Made by a program: the position numbers and the translations under genes
In this document: in pieces, positions 16,168-24,829 of the stretch
Numbering within the stretch: position 1 is the stretch's first letter
Layout: each line of letters starts with the position of its first letter
Assembly: GCA_018383815.1 (NCBI GenBank)
Contig: JAHAWU010000015.1
Location: 1-42,178 of the forward strand
DNA: 42,178 bases
Reading direction: 5' to 3'
DNA from: Candidatus Jordarchaeia archaeon
Lineage (GTDB): Archaea > Asgardarchaeota > Jordiarchaeia > Jordiarchaeales > Jordiarchaeaceae
Notes under the pieces: generated by a model
Databases searched by the model: none
Told to the model about the DNA's origin: nothing
What the model saw: the letters and a program-made list of their open reading frames with translations, nothing else

Positions 16168-16806
16168 TCATGGGGAGGCGTTCGCCCCAGGAACGGATGA
16201 AGCAGGCACATCTCTCTGTACTTTGTACTTGAGGAGGAGGTTTCTCACGGCGATTACGTCCCGGTCCTCCTCCCTTCCCCACTTTGGGCACCCAGTCAAC
16301 CCATTACCCTCTAAAGGCTTCTTCTTTAGCTCAAACCCCGCATTCTGGGCATAGGGACAAGGGGTGCCTCGGGCGTCAACTTACACCACGGTCAACCCAT
16401 TCAGCTTCGCCTTATACTCAACCACACTCTGCAGTCTCCTGAAGCTCCACCGGTGGCAGCCGGCCGTTCATCTGCTTGGAGTAGTTCATTCTCCCCCGGA
16501 TGCCTTTCAGCTTCTCTAAGACTATGACTGCCACGCCCTCTTCCTTCGCCTCACAAACCACCTCTTCCGCAGCTCTGTGGTACTCTCGAGCACACGTTAT
16601 CATTATATTGATGGAACAGTTAAAAAAAATCTTTCGAACAGCATTGCCAGCAGCCTCCCCACCTCGCTCTCCGGGCACCGGAACTTTCCTCCGGGGGTCT
16701 TTATGAACTTTATTTTGCCGGCGTAGGCCCACTTCTTCACGGCGACACAGGACACTCGGAACAGCTTTGCCACTTCCCCCGTGGTGTAGAACTTCTCCAT
16801 GGCCAA
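16168..16806 (-). pseudogene. Decayed IS607-type element: tnpA helix-turn-helix fused to tnpB debris
   Basis: Reading the minus strand from 16806: an IS607 serine-recombinase N-terminal MerR-like domain (FYTTGEVAKLFRVSCVAVKK, then TPGGKFRCPESEVGRLL), with the catalytic domain missing. After about 16646 the sequence turns into TnpB: EEVVCEAKEEGVAVIVLEKLKGIRGRMNYSKQMN. A one-base frameshift near 16455 is followed by RWSFRRLQSVVEYKAKLNGL, a TAA stop (16381-16383), a zinc-ribbon region with lost Cys (TPCPYAQNAG, GCPKWGREEDRDVIAVRNLL), and a final stop at 16168. The element is therefore inactive, with an internal deletion joining tnpA to tnpB. No clear ends were located. Confidence 0.85.
16627..16646. 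repeat. 20-base sequence shared with the left-edge break point
   Basis: Identical to 127-146, same orientation. It lies exactly where the recombinase helix-turn-helix region ends (after GRLL) and unrelated/TnpB sequence begins. Confidence 0.7.
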
Positions 16807-17146
16807 GTAAATAAGTTTCGAAAATTAATAAACTTTACACTAAATAGAAGCAGTTTTACCCCCCATAAACCAAATAGAATTATAGTAAACAGGTGTTTCC
16901 AGAGAAAATGGGTGATGTAGATTCGTACGATTCTAACCCTTATTTTGGAGTTCTAAACGGGAAAAGAAGCCTATAAAAGCTCCTTTTGGAGGCAGAATCG
17001 AACTAAACTACATCGTCCACACGTCTTGTAGTTAAACTTATATAGTTATTAAAAAATTGCTAAAGAACGGAAGAATCTTGTTCTTCTTTTTAGGGAAACG
17101 ATAATTTAAAAGAGATGGGAAACATTAAATCCTAATGGTGGTTTAC
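16807..17146. other. Intergenic stretch with a candidate structured RNA and a promoter
   Basis: It lies between the IS607 relic and the B12-binding gene. It holds a TATA-like run near 16878-16886, a strong self-pairing block at 16909-17019, and two AT-rich promoter-like runs (17037-17045 and 17102-17111); the latter is well placed for the B12-binding subunit. Confidence 0.5.
16909..17019 (+). ncRNA. Candidate structured RNA with two-part stem and internal loop
   Basis: Bases 16909-16920 pair with 17008-17019 over 12 positions, including one G-U and one U-G pair that only work in plus-strand RNA. A 7/7 internal loop (16921-16927 and 17001-17007) follows, then a perfect 7-bp helix 16928-16934 (cgattct) with 16994-17000 (agaatcg), and further possible pairing inside (ggagtt 16947-16952 with agctcc 16978-16983). 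A TATA-like run about 26 bases before 16909 and an aca directly after the stem suggest an independent, H/ACA-guide-like RNA. The upper-stem-to-aca distance (18) is longer than the usual 14-16, so class is open. Confidence 0.45.
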
Positions 17147-17575
17147 ATGCCTGAAAAGCAGAAAATCCGCTTTCTCATGGCTAAACCCGGTTTAGACGGT
17201 CATGATAGAGGGGCAAAGGTAGTTTCCATGGCTTTGAGAGATGCAGGAATGGAGGTGATATACACAGGTCTTCACCAAACACCGGAACAAATAGTTGAGG
17301 CAGCCATACAGGAGGACGCAGATGTTATTGGCCTCTCTATCCTTAGCGGTGCACACATGACTCTCATACCCCGCGTTTTAGAAGTGATGAGGGAAAGAGG
17401 AATATCAGATCGACTGGTGCTGGCGGGAGGAACCATAGTTCTAAAGGAGGACATAGAGGCGCTAAAGAAATTAGGTGTGGCCGAAATATACGGCCCAGGA
17501 ACCCCTACAAAAGAGATTGTCGAATTCATCTATAACTACTTTGAAAAAAATGTTAAAAAACAAAACCAGAAGTAA
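17147..17575 (+). CDS. Methylmalonyl-CoA mutase small (cobalamin-binding) subunit
   Basis: 142 residues, the stand-alone B12-binding domain of methylmalonyl-CoA mutase-type enzymes, which interconvert methylmalonyl-CoA and succinyl-CoA or related acyl-CoAs. The adenosylcobalamin motif is intact: D17-G-H19-D-R-G22 with H19 as lower cobalt ligand, then [14 protein letters not shown] and the closing VLAGGTIV...[17 protein letters not shown] 17147 has GGTGG five bases upstream and gives the usual start [18 protein letters not shown] 17135 in frame adds four residues. The TATA-like box at 17102-17111 sits close. No large catalytic subunit is present here, so it must be encoded elsewhere. Confidence 0.9.
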   Translation: MPEKQKIRFLMAKPGLDGHDRGAKVVSMALRDAGMEVIYTGLHQTPEQIVEAAIQEDADVIGLSILSGAHMTLIPRVLEVMRERGISDRLVLAGGTIVLKEDIEALKKLGVAEIYGPGTPTKEIVEFIYNYFEKNVKKQNQK

Positions 17576-17680
17576 TATTACCTCCCTTTTTTTAGTCCCC
17601 CCCTCCGCGATTTGTTGAGCTGTAAACCAATCCCTATACGTTACTAACCCTCTTATAGGGGTCTGCCATTTTTATGGAGA

Positions 17681-19576
17681 TTAAATGTTATTCTGTTTTT
17701 CAACTATGGCCCCCTCTGGGCAAATTTTTTCGCACACTTTACATCCATTGCAAAGGTCTGGTAAAATCTGAATTTCGTCTCCTTCTACAAGGAAGGCTGG
17801 ACATCCCAGTGTGGAGACGCATAGCCGGCACTTAGTACATTTATTATTATCAATCCTGTAAATCACTATTTTTTCTTTGGTTTCCTTCCTTCTACGCTGA
17901 CTCAGTAAGCCGCATTCTCTGCGGGAGATAATGAGGGCGGGTCCATCATTAAATGAGATGGCTTCCAAAATCGTGTTTACCGCGTCTTGTAGATTGTAAG
18001 GATCTATCACTTTAATGTACTTCACTCCGCATCCTTCCGCGATTTTTTCTATGTGAATCTTGGTGGAGGGTGTGCCGTCTATTCGGACACCAGTTCCCGG
18101 GTGGGGTTGATGTCCAGTCATTGCTGTTGTGCCATTATCAAGAATAACAACGATAACTCTGCTATTGTTGTAGACGAGATTGGCTAGTCCGGGAATGCCG
18201 GCGTGGAAAAATGTTGAATCGCCCAAAATGGCGAATATGGGGCTATCCTCGCCGACCTTGGAAAAACCGTTCGCCATACCTATACTTGCACCCATACACA
18301 GGCAGGTCTCTATGGTTTCCAAGGGTGGATAAAACCCCAGGGTGTAGCAGCCTATGTCTGAGCTGTATATGAATTTCGTTTTCTTTTTTTTCTCCGCTAA
18401 CTTTAGTGCATAGAAGAAGGCTCGGTGTGGGCATCCCGGACAGAGTACTGGGGGGCGGGGTGGAGCTTTAACCTCTTGTTTGTTCTGGAGTTTTTGTTCA
18501 GATATTGGTTTAGGCGTCTTTTTCTCAAGAAAAATGTTTATTGCTTCTGTGACTGTTTCTGGGGTAAGTTCCCCATATTGTGGGATGAGTCCCTTGCCAA
18601 TTATTTGTAGAGATGGGTTGGCCTCTTTGGCATAAATGTTAACATATTCTTCAACGAATGGTTCAAGTTCCTCCACTACCAGTACACGGTTCAGGTTTGA
18701 GATAAATTCGGTGAGGAGCTTTTTGGGGGGAGGGAAGGTTGTGGCCAGTTTCAGGTATGAAACCTTCCCTGCTAGGTTGTTTTTCTCCAGACATTCAACC
18801 ACATAAGTGTGAGCAAGGCCCGAGGCTATTATACCCACTACCGAATTTTCATTTATCGCCATTTTGTTGAAGGGGTTAGTTTCAACTGCTTCTTTTATTT
18901 TCTCCATCCGTTCAAGCATCATTCTCCTTTGTTTTCTCGCGTTTACGGGCAGGAATGTCCATCGGCTTTTATCATGGTCAAATTTCCCTCTCTTCTTTAT
19001 TGGCGGTATCTCCCCTAGTGTAACGTCCTGTTGGGAGTGGCTTAGTCTTGTGGTGGTGCGTAGCATAACTAGGGTTCTGTACTGTTCCGAAAAGTCGAAT
19101 GCATATTTGGTCATTTCTTTTGCTTCATTTGCGCTTGCAGGTTCGAGCACAGGGCAAAAAGCCAATTTAGCCAGTTGACGATTATCCTGCTCATTCTGGC
19201 TTGAGTGGCAGTCGGGGTCATCAGCACTAACCAGGACAAAGCCGCCTCTGGCTCCCGCATAACACGCAGTTACAAAACTGTCCAAGGCGACATTGAGACC
19301 AACATGCTTCATACAGGCCATTGATCTTACTCCACACATGGAAGCGGCGAAGGCAGTTTCAAAACCAACCTTCTCATTTATAGACCACTCCACATAAATT
19401 TCGGGGTAAAATCGGGATATCTCGGCAAGTGTCTCAATTATTTCTGTTGCGGGGGTTCCTGGGTATCCTGCTGCCACTCCTACTCCTGCCTCCAGAGCCC
19501 CGCGTGCAATGGCTTCGTTTCCCAACAAAATGGTTCGTGTACCCGCCGCATCCTGAGCAAATATGGGTCTACTCAT
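17681..19576 (-). CDS. iorA: Indolepyruvate:ferredoxin oxidoreductase alpha subunit
   Basis: 631 residues. It oxidatively decarboxylates aryl 2-oxo acids (indolepyruvate, phenylpyruvate) to aryl-acetyl-CoA with reduction of ferredoxin. Domain order: pyrimidine-type TPP domain (GNEAIARGALEAGVGVAAGY), central domain, TPP/Mg-binding domain (VLCPGCPHRAFF, SSDIGCYTLG, GDSTFFHAGIPGL, ILDNGTTAMTGHQPHPG), and a C-terminal 2[4Fe-4S] ferredoxin domain (CTKCRLC...GCP, CNGCKVCEKICP). The length fits. A frame extension to 19630 is unsupported; ATG 19576 begins MSRPIFAQDAAGTRT. iorB lies upstream on the same strand, separated by about 270 bases with two palindromes, so iorA may have its own promoter. Confidence 0.95.
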   Translation of the reverse strand: MSRPIFAQDAAGTRTILLGNEAIARGALEAGVGVAAGYPGTPATEIIETLAEISRFYPEIYVEWSINEKVGFETAFAASMCGVRSMACMKHVGLNVALDSFVTACYAGARGGFVLVSADDPDCHSSQNEQDNRQLAKLAFCPVLEPASANEAKEMTKYAFDFSEQYRTLVMLRTTTRLSHSQQDVTLGEIPPIKKRGKFDHDKSRWTFLPVNARKQRRMMLERMEKIKEAVETNPFNKMAINENSVVGIIASGLAHTYVVECLEKNNLAGKVSYLKLATTFPPPKKLLTEFISNLNRVLVVEELEPFVEEYVNIYAKEANPSLQIIGKGLIPQYGELTPETVTEAINIFLEKKTPKPISEQKLQNKQEVKAPPRPPVLCPGCPHRAFFYALKLAEKKKKTKFIYSSDIGCYTLGFYPPLETIETCLCMGASIGMANGFSKVGEDSPIFAILGDSTFFHAGIPGLANLVYNNSRVIVVILDNGTTAMTGHQPHPGTGVRIDGTPSTKIHIEKIAEGCGVKYIKVIDPYNLQDAVNTILEAISFNDGPALIISRRECGLLSQRRRKETKEKIVIYRIDNNKCTKCRLCVSTLGCPAFLVEGDEIQILPDLCNGCKVCEKICPEGAIVEKQNNI

Positions 19577-19666
19577 TTCATCATCCCAACAAATCTTTAC
19601 CCAAACGAGAATCTCCAAGAAATATAACATTTTTTCTGGAATTCCCTTTCAAAGATAAGCGAAAAC

Positions 19667-19682
19667 CAAGCATGCATGCTTG
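19667..19682. promoter_or_regulatory. Perfect 16-base palindrome upstream of iorA
   Basis: caagcatgcatgcttg reads the same on both strands. It lies about 90 bases upstream of the iorA start, in the space between iorB and iorA. A second, 13-base imperfect palindrome (ttcgac-a-gtcgaa) lies at 19706-19718. Candidate operator pair. Confidence 0.4.
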
Positions 19683-19844
19683 AAATAAGACATCCAAAGT
19701 TAGTCTTCGACAGTCGAATATTCGAGTTGTTCTAAAAAGGGAGTTGTTTAAACGTTGCTACATAAAAGTGGTGCCTAACATAGAAGCTGAAACTGCCAAA
19801 CCAATTAGGCCAACTAAGTGTTTCTTATCAAGATTTTGTGAGGA

Positions 19845-20705
19845 TTAGTCTGTTTCCAAAACTGGTTTTTCGAAAACTGTTCTTGAGATTTCTTTACCCT
19901 TTTCAACCCCTTTTCTTAAAGCCTTAAGGTTTGTATCTACTAACTTTTCGGGGATTAGTTTTGATATACATGATTCAACTGTTTTTATACTCAAGGGCAA
20001 CCTACCGGTTCCCAGTAGTACTCCTAAAAGTAGGACGTTGGCTGCTCTGGCATTACCCAACTCTCTCGCCCAATCTGTCGCTGGAATTATAAACACATTG
20101 TCCGTAAATTTTTTTATTGCGCTGGCAACTTGATTCATTTCTGGGTAGGTCGCATTTTCCAGTAATCTCTTAGCTGACCGGGGACAGGCATGGAAACATT
20201 GTGCACATCCCGTGCAGGAGTCCTGTATCACGCACTTCCCATTGATCACACTTGTAGCTGGAGAATTGAGTGCCAAGAAATCGTGGTTTCCCTTAAAATA
20301 ATAGTTAACTTTACAGTCTGCAAGGCAGTTTCCACAACCATAACATAGTGAAGGGTCGATTTCTACCTTTTGTGCTCGGAAGATGACTGGGGGAATATTA
20401 ATTTCGTTGTTTATTATTGCTATGGAGTCCTCGTTCAGGTAATCCATATAGCGTAAGCCTTCTGATAGCTCAAGTGAGAGGAGGGCATCAACCGAACCTT
20501 TAGTTACCAGTGGGCTGTCCACACTTGGACCAAACTTGAGATGGACTATGACTGAAGCAGAGCGTTGGCTCATGCCTTTAAGCTGCGAGGTTCTAACCTT
20601 ATTCTCCGGATTCTCCTCCAGAGCCGCCATGGCCAATATGTCTGAGGCTAAAACAATGCCCTGGCCACCGACTCCGACCAGCACTATGTTGTAGTTTTTT
20701 TCCAA
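19845..20705 (-). CDS. iorB: Indolepyruvate:ferredoxin oxidoreductase beta subunit with inserted 2[4Fe-4S] domain
   Basis: 286 residues; ordinary IorB is about 190-210. The gamma-type 2-oxoacid oxidoreductase fold starts with LVGVGGQGIVLASDILAMAA and RTSQLKGMSQRSASVIVHLK and resumes after about residue 185 (NQVASAIKKF, ARELGNARAANVLLLGVLLG). Between them is a ferredoxin-like insert with two CxxCxxCxxxC motifs, C121-C124-C127-C131 and C164-C167-C170-C174, plus C158. The insert could extend the electron path from the alpha subunit. ATG 20705; a TATA-like run at about 20722-20732 indicates a leaderless or nearly leaderless message. It is transcribed ahead of iorA on the same strand. Confidence 0.9.
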   Translation of the reverse strand: MEKNYNIVLVGVGGQGIVLASDILAMAALEENPENKVRTSQLKGMSQRSASVIVHLKFGPSVDSPLVTKGSVDALLSLELSEGLRYMDYLNEDSIAIINNEINIPPVIFRAQKVEIDPSLCYGCGNCLADCKVNYYFKGNHDFLALNSPATSVINGKCVIQDSCTGCAQCFHACPRSAKRLLENATYPEMNQVASAIKKFTDNVFIIPATDWARELGNARAANVLLLGVLLGTGRLPLSIKTVESCISKLIPEKLVDTNLKALRKGVEKGKEISRTVFEKPVLETD

Positions 20706-21037
20706 AATATTGTCCCCGTGTTTAAATTTAATTCATTCTTAGTGAACAAGAAAGCTAAGTAATATTGATATTTAATCTTATTCTGACCTGCCTGGGAAAA
20801 AAGCTAATCCAATTTGCCTTTAAAAGAGGGCAGCGTCACTAATTTTTTCCTCTCACCTTTTAGTTCCCTTTTTTTGTTTTCCCCGTTTTGACATTGTGAT
20901 GTTTTAGACCTCTAGATTGGGTTTTAATTTTGGGTTTGCCCCTGGCACAGGCTGTGTCAAAACAGGAGTCCCTACAAGAGGGTCAGGCGCTGTTTATCTT
21001 TTTCTATGTGGAATGTTTTTTTCTTTTTTTGGAGCTT
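20706..21037. other. Intergenic stretch with several inverted repeats
   Basis: No gene. A perfect 9-bp inverted repeat pairs gttttgaca (20885-20893) with tgtcaaaac (20955-20963). It is followed by nested aacag/ctgtt and ccct/agggg-type pairing up to about 20995. The left end holds the iorB promoter. It could be a leader or terminator structure, or a separate RNA. Confidence 0.45.
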
Positions 21038-21658
21038 TTATAGGAGGGGTTCGATAATCATATGTGGGAATTTCTCCAAGTCTGTGAGGTAGGCTTTTAC
21101 CACGATTTTCTTTTCGGATAGCTTTTGTATCTCTTCTAGGAGATTTATTGGGATGTCTTTTGTGAAACATAGTATTGCTTTGAATGGTAGTCCCTCCCTA
21201 TCTTGAACTTTGACTTTGTAGATAATTGGGTCTGGCTTGCTGTAATCTTTTACCTTTTCCAAAAATTTGTGTAGTCCTTTAATATAACCAAAGCACTCTT
21301 CCGGCTCATAGACTATCCACAGAAAGCCCCAAGTGCTTTTTTCCCTAATCAACAAGTCTGCTTTAAAATCTCCAAAGCTGAAATCCCGGAAGAATTCATC
21401 AGGCTCCAGATACTTTACCAGAAGGTTTAGGATGAAAATGTAGTCTGGATTATCTCGGTATTTTGGGAGTATCTGAAAATTCTCGTTGGCATATATTAGT
21501 GCTCTTACCAAATGCTCCCGCGCTTTTTCCAACCGAACGAGCATAGAACTCAGATTTTCATCTTGTCCCCCTCTCAAATCCCGCTTGAGGTCAGAAATCA
21601 GACGATTAACTAGTGTGAGCTCGTCCTCCAATCTAACCCTTACGGATTCAACTATCAA
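21038..21658 (-). CDS. Unknown protein with helical N-terminus
   Basis: 206 residues. The first 70 are helical and charged (ELTLVNRLISDLKRDLRGGQ, LVRLEKAREHLVRALIYANE). The rest is alpha/beta with aromatic-rich strands (STWGFLWIVYEPEECFGYIK, FKAILCFTKDIPINLLEEIQ). I do not recognise the family, and there are no metal-binding clusters or membrane helices. The start is TTG 21658, with GGTGGG some distance upstream; this is uncertain. It is followed on the same strand by iorB after a 330-base gap, so operon membership is unlikely. Confidence 0.6.
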   Translation of the reverse strand: MIVESVRVRLEDELTLVNRLISDLKRDLRGGQDENLSSMLVRLEKAREHLVRALIYANENFQILPKYRDNPDYIFILNLLVKYLEPDEFFRDFSFGDFKADLLIREKSTWGFLWIVYEPEECFGYIKGLHKFLEKVKDYSKPDPIIYKVKVQDREGLPFKAILCFTKDIPINLLEEIQKLSEKKIVVKAYLTDLEKFPHMIIEPLL

Positions 21659-21946
21659 CTATGAGACCCACCTATCAACTCTAAAAATAAGAAACACGTA
21701 ACGCCGCAAAAATTGAGAATCATCTCTCCCAGATCCTACTATTTTTTGAGTAAAACCCATTATAAAACCTTTCTACAAAAACACTTTAACTTTTTCACTC
21801 AGAAACTAATTTTTGGATTTCTATGAAAAATTTAAGGGCTTCTATGGTTGAGAAGGGATTTGGTTTACCTATTGGTAGACCTATAATGGTAATATTTTTA
21901 GCTTATTTTAAGGGATTTAAAGTAATGAGAAATCCAAAATCATGTC

Positions 21947-22783
21947 GTGAGAACGATGGAACTTGGAACAAACTACCCGCTGATAATTCTTAGCGTTATT
22001 GTGGGTGCAATCATAGGGGGTTTAATCGTATTTTTTCTAGATTTATTCCTGCGAGGGCTGGAAAAGGAGGGGCAGCTGGCTATAAAAAATAAGTACGAAG
22101 TCTATGAGCCCCTGTATGACCAAGTTGAAAAAATTTGGGAAAACATTAATTTGTACCAAATTCCGAGTCAGGTTGATATGCGCCAAGAGAATCCTCTGAC
22201 CTTTTGGGAGAAACTTCCTCCCAGTGTTAAGAGGAGAGCTCCCGGGGACATAGCTCAGCTTATTGAGGATTTTTACAAAAAGGCTAAAGAATATTTTTAC
22301 CTATATTTAGAGGCGGGAAAGATTCTCCGGTTCTCTATACGTGATGTGCTAAATAAGAGGAAGCAGGATCTAGAAATGGATGACCAGGAGCTTAAACTAG
22401 TTGAAGCCAAACTTTATGACTCTTATAGTTCCGATTTTTACAGCGGAAAAATACTGAACATAAAACACAGCTACGAACTTGAAGATCTTCTAAAGATTAA
22501 AAAGCCAGAAAACATAAACGACTATAAAATGATTCCTATGAGTATTTTCAACGAAATCTGCTCCTACATCGAACGTGACAGATTCCCCTTCCCAAGCGGA
22601 GCCAGCCAACACCACTATGTAAAAGAATTCAGAGAATGCCGAGACCAACTTTTAAAAATAATTGAAGAAATTAAAAAACTTCTGGAACTGAAAATAGACT
22701 ACATCACCAACAATTACGAGAACCGCTACTCAATAATAAGAATAATAAGCAGCTCCCTTCTAGGCAAACGAATAGAAGTATAG
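21947..22783 (+). CDS. Membrane-anchored unknown protein
   Basis: About 278 residues. One strong N-terminal transmembrane helix (PLIILSVIVGAIIGGLIVFF, about 11-30) is followed by a soluble, helical domain of about 240 residues rich in Tyr and Lys/Glu (YEVYEPLYDQVEKIWENINL, LKIIEEIKKLLELKIDYI). The single anchor without a cleavage site suggests a membrane-tethered cytoplasmic domain. Family not recognised. GTG 21947 is about 30 bases after a TATA-like run (gatttaaag, 21912-21920), consistent with leaderless start; ATG 21956 is the alternative. Confidence 0.65.
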   Translation: MRTMELGTNYPLIILSVIVGAIIGGLIVFFLDLFLRGLEKEGQLAIKNKYEVYEPLYDQVEKIWENINLYQIPSQVDMRQENPLTFWEKLPPSVKRRAPGDIAQLIEDFYKKAKEYFYLYLEAGKILRFSIRDVLNKRKQDLEMDDQELKLVEAKLYDSYSSDFYSGKILNIKHSYELEDLLKIKKPENINDYKMIPMSIFNEICSYIERDRFPFPSGASQHHYVKEFRECRDQLLKIIEEIKKLLELKIDYITNNYENRYSIIRIISSSLLGKRIEV

Positions 22784-22918
22784 ATATCAAACTTGTACAT
22801 TTTTAGGAATCCTAACCGTCTAAAATTTTCCAATGTATTTTTTAGACACCAAAAAGTGGAGGCCGTACAATCAATTTTTAAAAGATTAAGCTAACTTATT
22901 CCATTTAAGGGTGAGAGC

Positions 22919-23791
22919 ATGATTGGTATTCTAACAGAAGGCGGAGAAAAGGGCTTTGCAGTTCCTCAATTGCTCAAAGCTGCGGAAAGAAAAAATGTTA
23001 AGACAGTGATAATTCCCATGAGAAAACTGGTTCTGGGTGTTTCAGCCAACTCTCCGGCCTCACTTGGAAATCTAAACCTTCTGGATTTTGACGCCCTAAT
23101 TTTCAGAGGCTTCAATCAGGGATCTCTAGAGGAGGTAATACTGAGAATGGATGCGCTCCACAGATTGCAGCGTTTAGGCATGAAAATCTACAATCCCCCC
23201 TCAGCTATAGAAAAGGCCAGTGACAAGTTTTACGCATCAGCACTGCTGGAGGAAGCCGGGTTGCCCACCCCCCGCACCTTCGTTACTGAGGACGCCCTGG
23301 AAGCTCTAAAAATTTTTAAACAAATGAGAGATGTGGTTGTTAAACCCTTATTTGGCTCCCAAGGGAAGGGAATGACTAGAGTCACCGACATTGAAACAGC
23401 CTCCAGAGTTTTCGAAAACCTCGCCTTCTCCAACCTTGTCATTTACATGCAGGAATTCATACCCCACGGAAACCGCGACATAAGAGCTTTCACCATCGGA
23501 GAAGAAGTGGTAGCCGCGATGTACCGAATATCTAATTCCTGGAAAACAAACGTCTTCCAGGGAGCAAAACCAGTAGCATACAAACTTGAACCAGAACTGG
23601 AAGAACTCAGCATAAAGGCGGCAAAAGTAATTGGATGCGAATATGCTGGAGTGGACATACTTGAAGGCCCAAGCGGACCCGTAATAATAGAAGTCAACTC
23701 TTCCCCCACATGGAAGGGCTTATACCAAGCAACAAAAGTGCCAATAGCCGACCTCCTCATAGACTACATATTAAAAAAAGTAAAGCAGTAA
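22919..23791 (+). CDS. RimK-family ATP-grasp glutamate ligase (MptN/CofF-like)
   Basis: 290 residues. ATP-grasp amino-acid ligase of the RimK family, which joins glutamate (or similar) to a carboxylate with ATP. Visible motifs: N-terminal preATP-grasp domain, ERASDK-like IEKASDKFYASALLEEAGLP near 100, VVKPLFGSQGKGMTRV near 140 (phosphate loop), QEFIPHGNRDIRAF near 181, and the Mg-binding IIEVNSSPTWKGLYQATKV near 259. Archaeal relatives modify tetrahydromethanopterin (MptN) or F420 (CofF), or act with LysW (LysX). No lysine-pathway genes are nearby, so a coenzyme role is a little more likely. ATG 22919; stands alone. Confidence 0.85.
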   Translation: MIGILTEGGEKGFAVPQLLKAAERKNVKTVIIPMRKLVLGVSANSPASLGNLNLLDFDALIFRGFNQGSLEEVILRMDALHRLQRLGMKIYNPPSAIEKASDKFYASALLEEAGLPTPRTFVTEDALEALKIFKQMRDVVVKPLFGSQGKGMTRVTDIETASRVFENLAFSNLVIYMQEFIPHGNRDIRAFTIGEEVVAAMYRISNSWKTNVFQGAKPVAYKLEPELEELSIKAAKVIGCEYAGVDILEGPSGPVIIEVNSSPTWKGLYQATKVPIADLLIDYILKKVKQ

Positions 23792-23854
23792 TAAGAGGTC
23801 CTTCGGCCCCAAATTCCCTGTAACCGAATTAATAGGGTTGAGAATCACATACCG

Positions 23855-24829
23855 TCAAATCTCAATGTTGATTTTAGCCTCATCCCTCAAAAATTTTTGA
23901 AGCTCCTCTCCATTTGGTAAAGCCGTTATGGCACCCCTTCTAGTAACTGTAAGTGCCCCTATAGCGTTTGCGACGGTAATACATTTTTTCAAATCCCAAT
24001 TCTTAATCAGCCCCACTAAGAGACCAGCATTCCAACCGTCACCAGCCCCTGTTGTATCCACAGGCTTAACCTTGAAGGCTGGCAACTCGACTTTTTCACC
24101 CGTATCGCTGAATATCATAGATCCTTCTTCACCCAATTTGATACCTACAACTTCAATCCCATATTCTAGTGCTCTGTGAGCGGCTTCTTCGGGGTCCTCG
24201 ATTTGAAAGATGAACTCCGCCTCCTCCTTGGAAAAGGATGCTATATTCGACGATTTAAGTGCCTTATCATAAGTTTTCCTCAAAACGCTGAGGGAATCCC
24301 AAACATCAATTCTAAGGGTGGGATCGAATGAAACTCTTAAACCCGCCTTTTTTGCGTAACTTATACATTTGAAGACAGCGTTCCTGCAGGGGTTCTGTGA
24401 GAGGCTGAATCCTGACACGTGGAGAATTCTGGCACCAGAAATGTAGCTTTCATCAATGTCCTTCACCTCAAGCGAAGTGTCCGCTGTGCTACTTATCCAA
24501 GGCTTTCTATAAAACATGAAACTCCTCTCACCAGTGGCGGGGTCATTTGCGACGAATGTAATTGTGGTTCGCTTTCCCTTCTTAACTACAACGTGGGAAA
24601 CATCAACTCCATTTTTTTCAAGCTCCTTTCTCAAAAAATTTCCAAAGGAATCGTCGCCTACCGCCGTTATCACTCCACTGCTTACACCCAGCCGGGAAAC
24701 CCCTACCACAGTATTCATGGGTGCGCCGCCGAAACACTTCTCAAAAAATTTAACCTCCTCATAAGGAACAGGCTCAGAAGCAACAAAATCTATCAGTACT
24801 TCACCGACAGCAATCACCTCGGGAGCCAA
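23855..24829 (-). CDS. PfkB-family sugar kinase
   Basis: 324 residues from TTG 24829, chosen because GGTGGTG precedes it by about five bases and the product then begins MAPEVIAVGEVLIDF as in relatives; the frame stays open to 24883. PfkB signatures: FGGAPMNTVVGVSRLG (about 32-47), the hydrophobic lid strands, and the C-terminal signature VDTTGAGDGWNAGLLVG with catalytic Asp and anion-hole GAGD. Substrate-site residues resemble fructokinase/2-keto-3-deoxygluconate kinase members, but the exact sugar cannot be fixed from sequence. It converges with the RimK-type gene. A possible structured RNA lies upstream. Confidence 0.88.
   Translation of the reverse strand: MAPEVIAVGEVLIDFVASEPVPYEEVKFFEKCFGGAPMNTVVGVSRLGVSSGVITAVGDDSFGNFLRKELEKNGVDVSHVVVKKGKRTTITFVANDPATGERSFMFYRKPWISSTADTSLEVKDIDESYISGARILHVSGFSLSQNPCRNAVFKCISYAKKAGLRVSFDPTLRIDVWDSLSVLRKTYDKALKSSNIASFSKEEAEFIFQIEDPEEAAHRALEYGIEVVGIKLGEEGSMIFSDTGEKVELPAFKVKPVDTTGAGDGWNAGLLVGLIKNWDLKKCITVANAIGALTVTRRGAITALPNGEELQKFLRDEAKINIEI

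Noticed and set aside
16148-16354. Plus-strand 68-residue frame
   Set aside because: Antisense to the TnpB C-terminal debris, which explains the open frame.
16909-17019. tRNA or split tRNA on the minus strand (gttcgattc looks like a T-loop)
   Set aside because: The T-loop-like piece is on the wrong side of the stem, the outer stem has A-C mismatches on the minus strand, and no anticodon arm forms.
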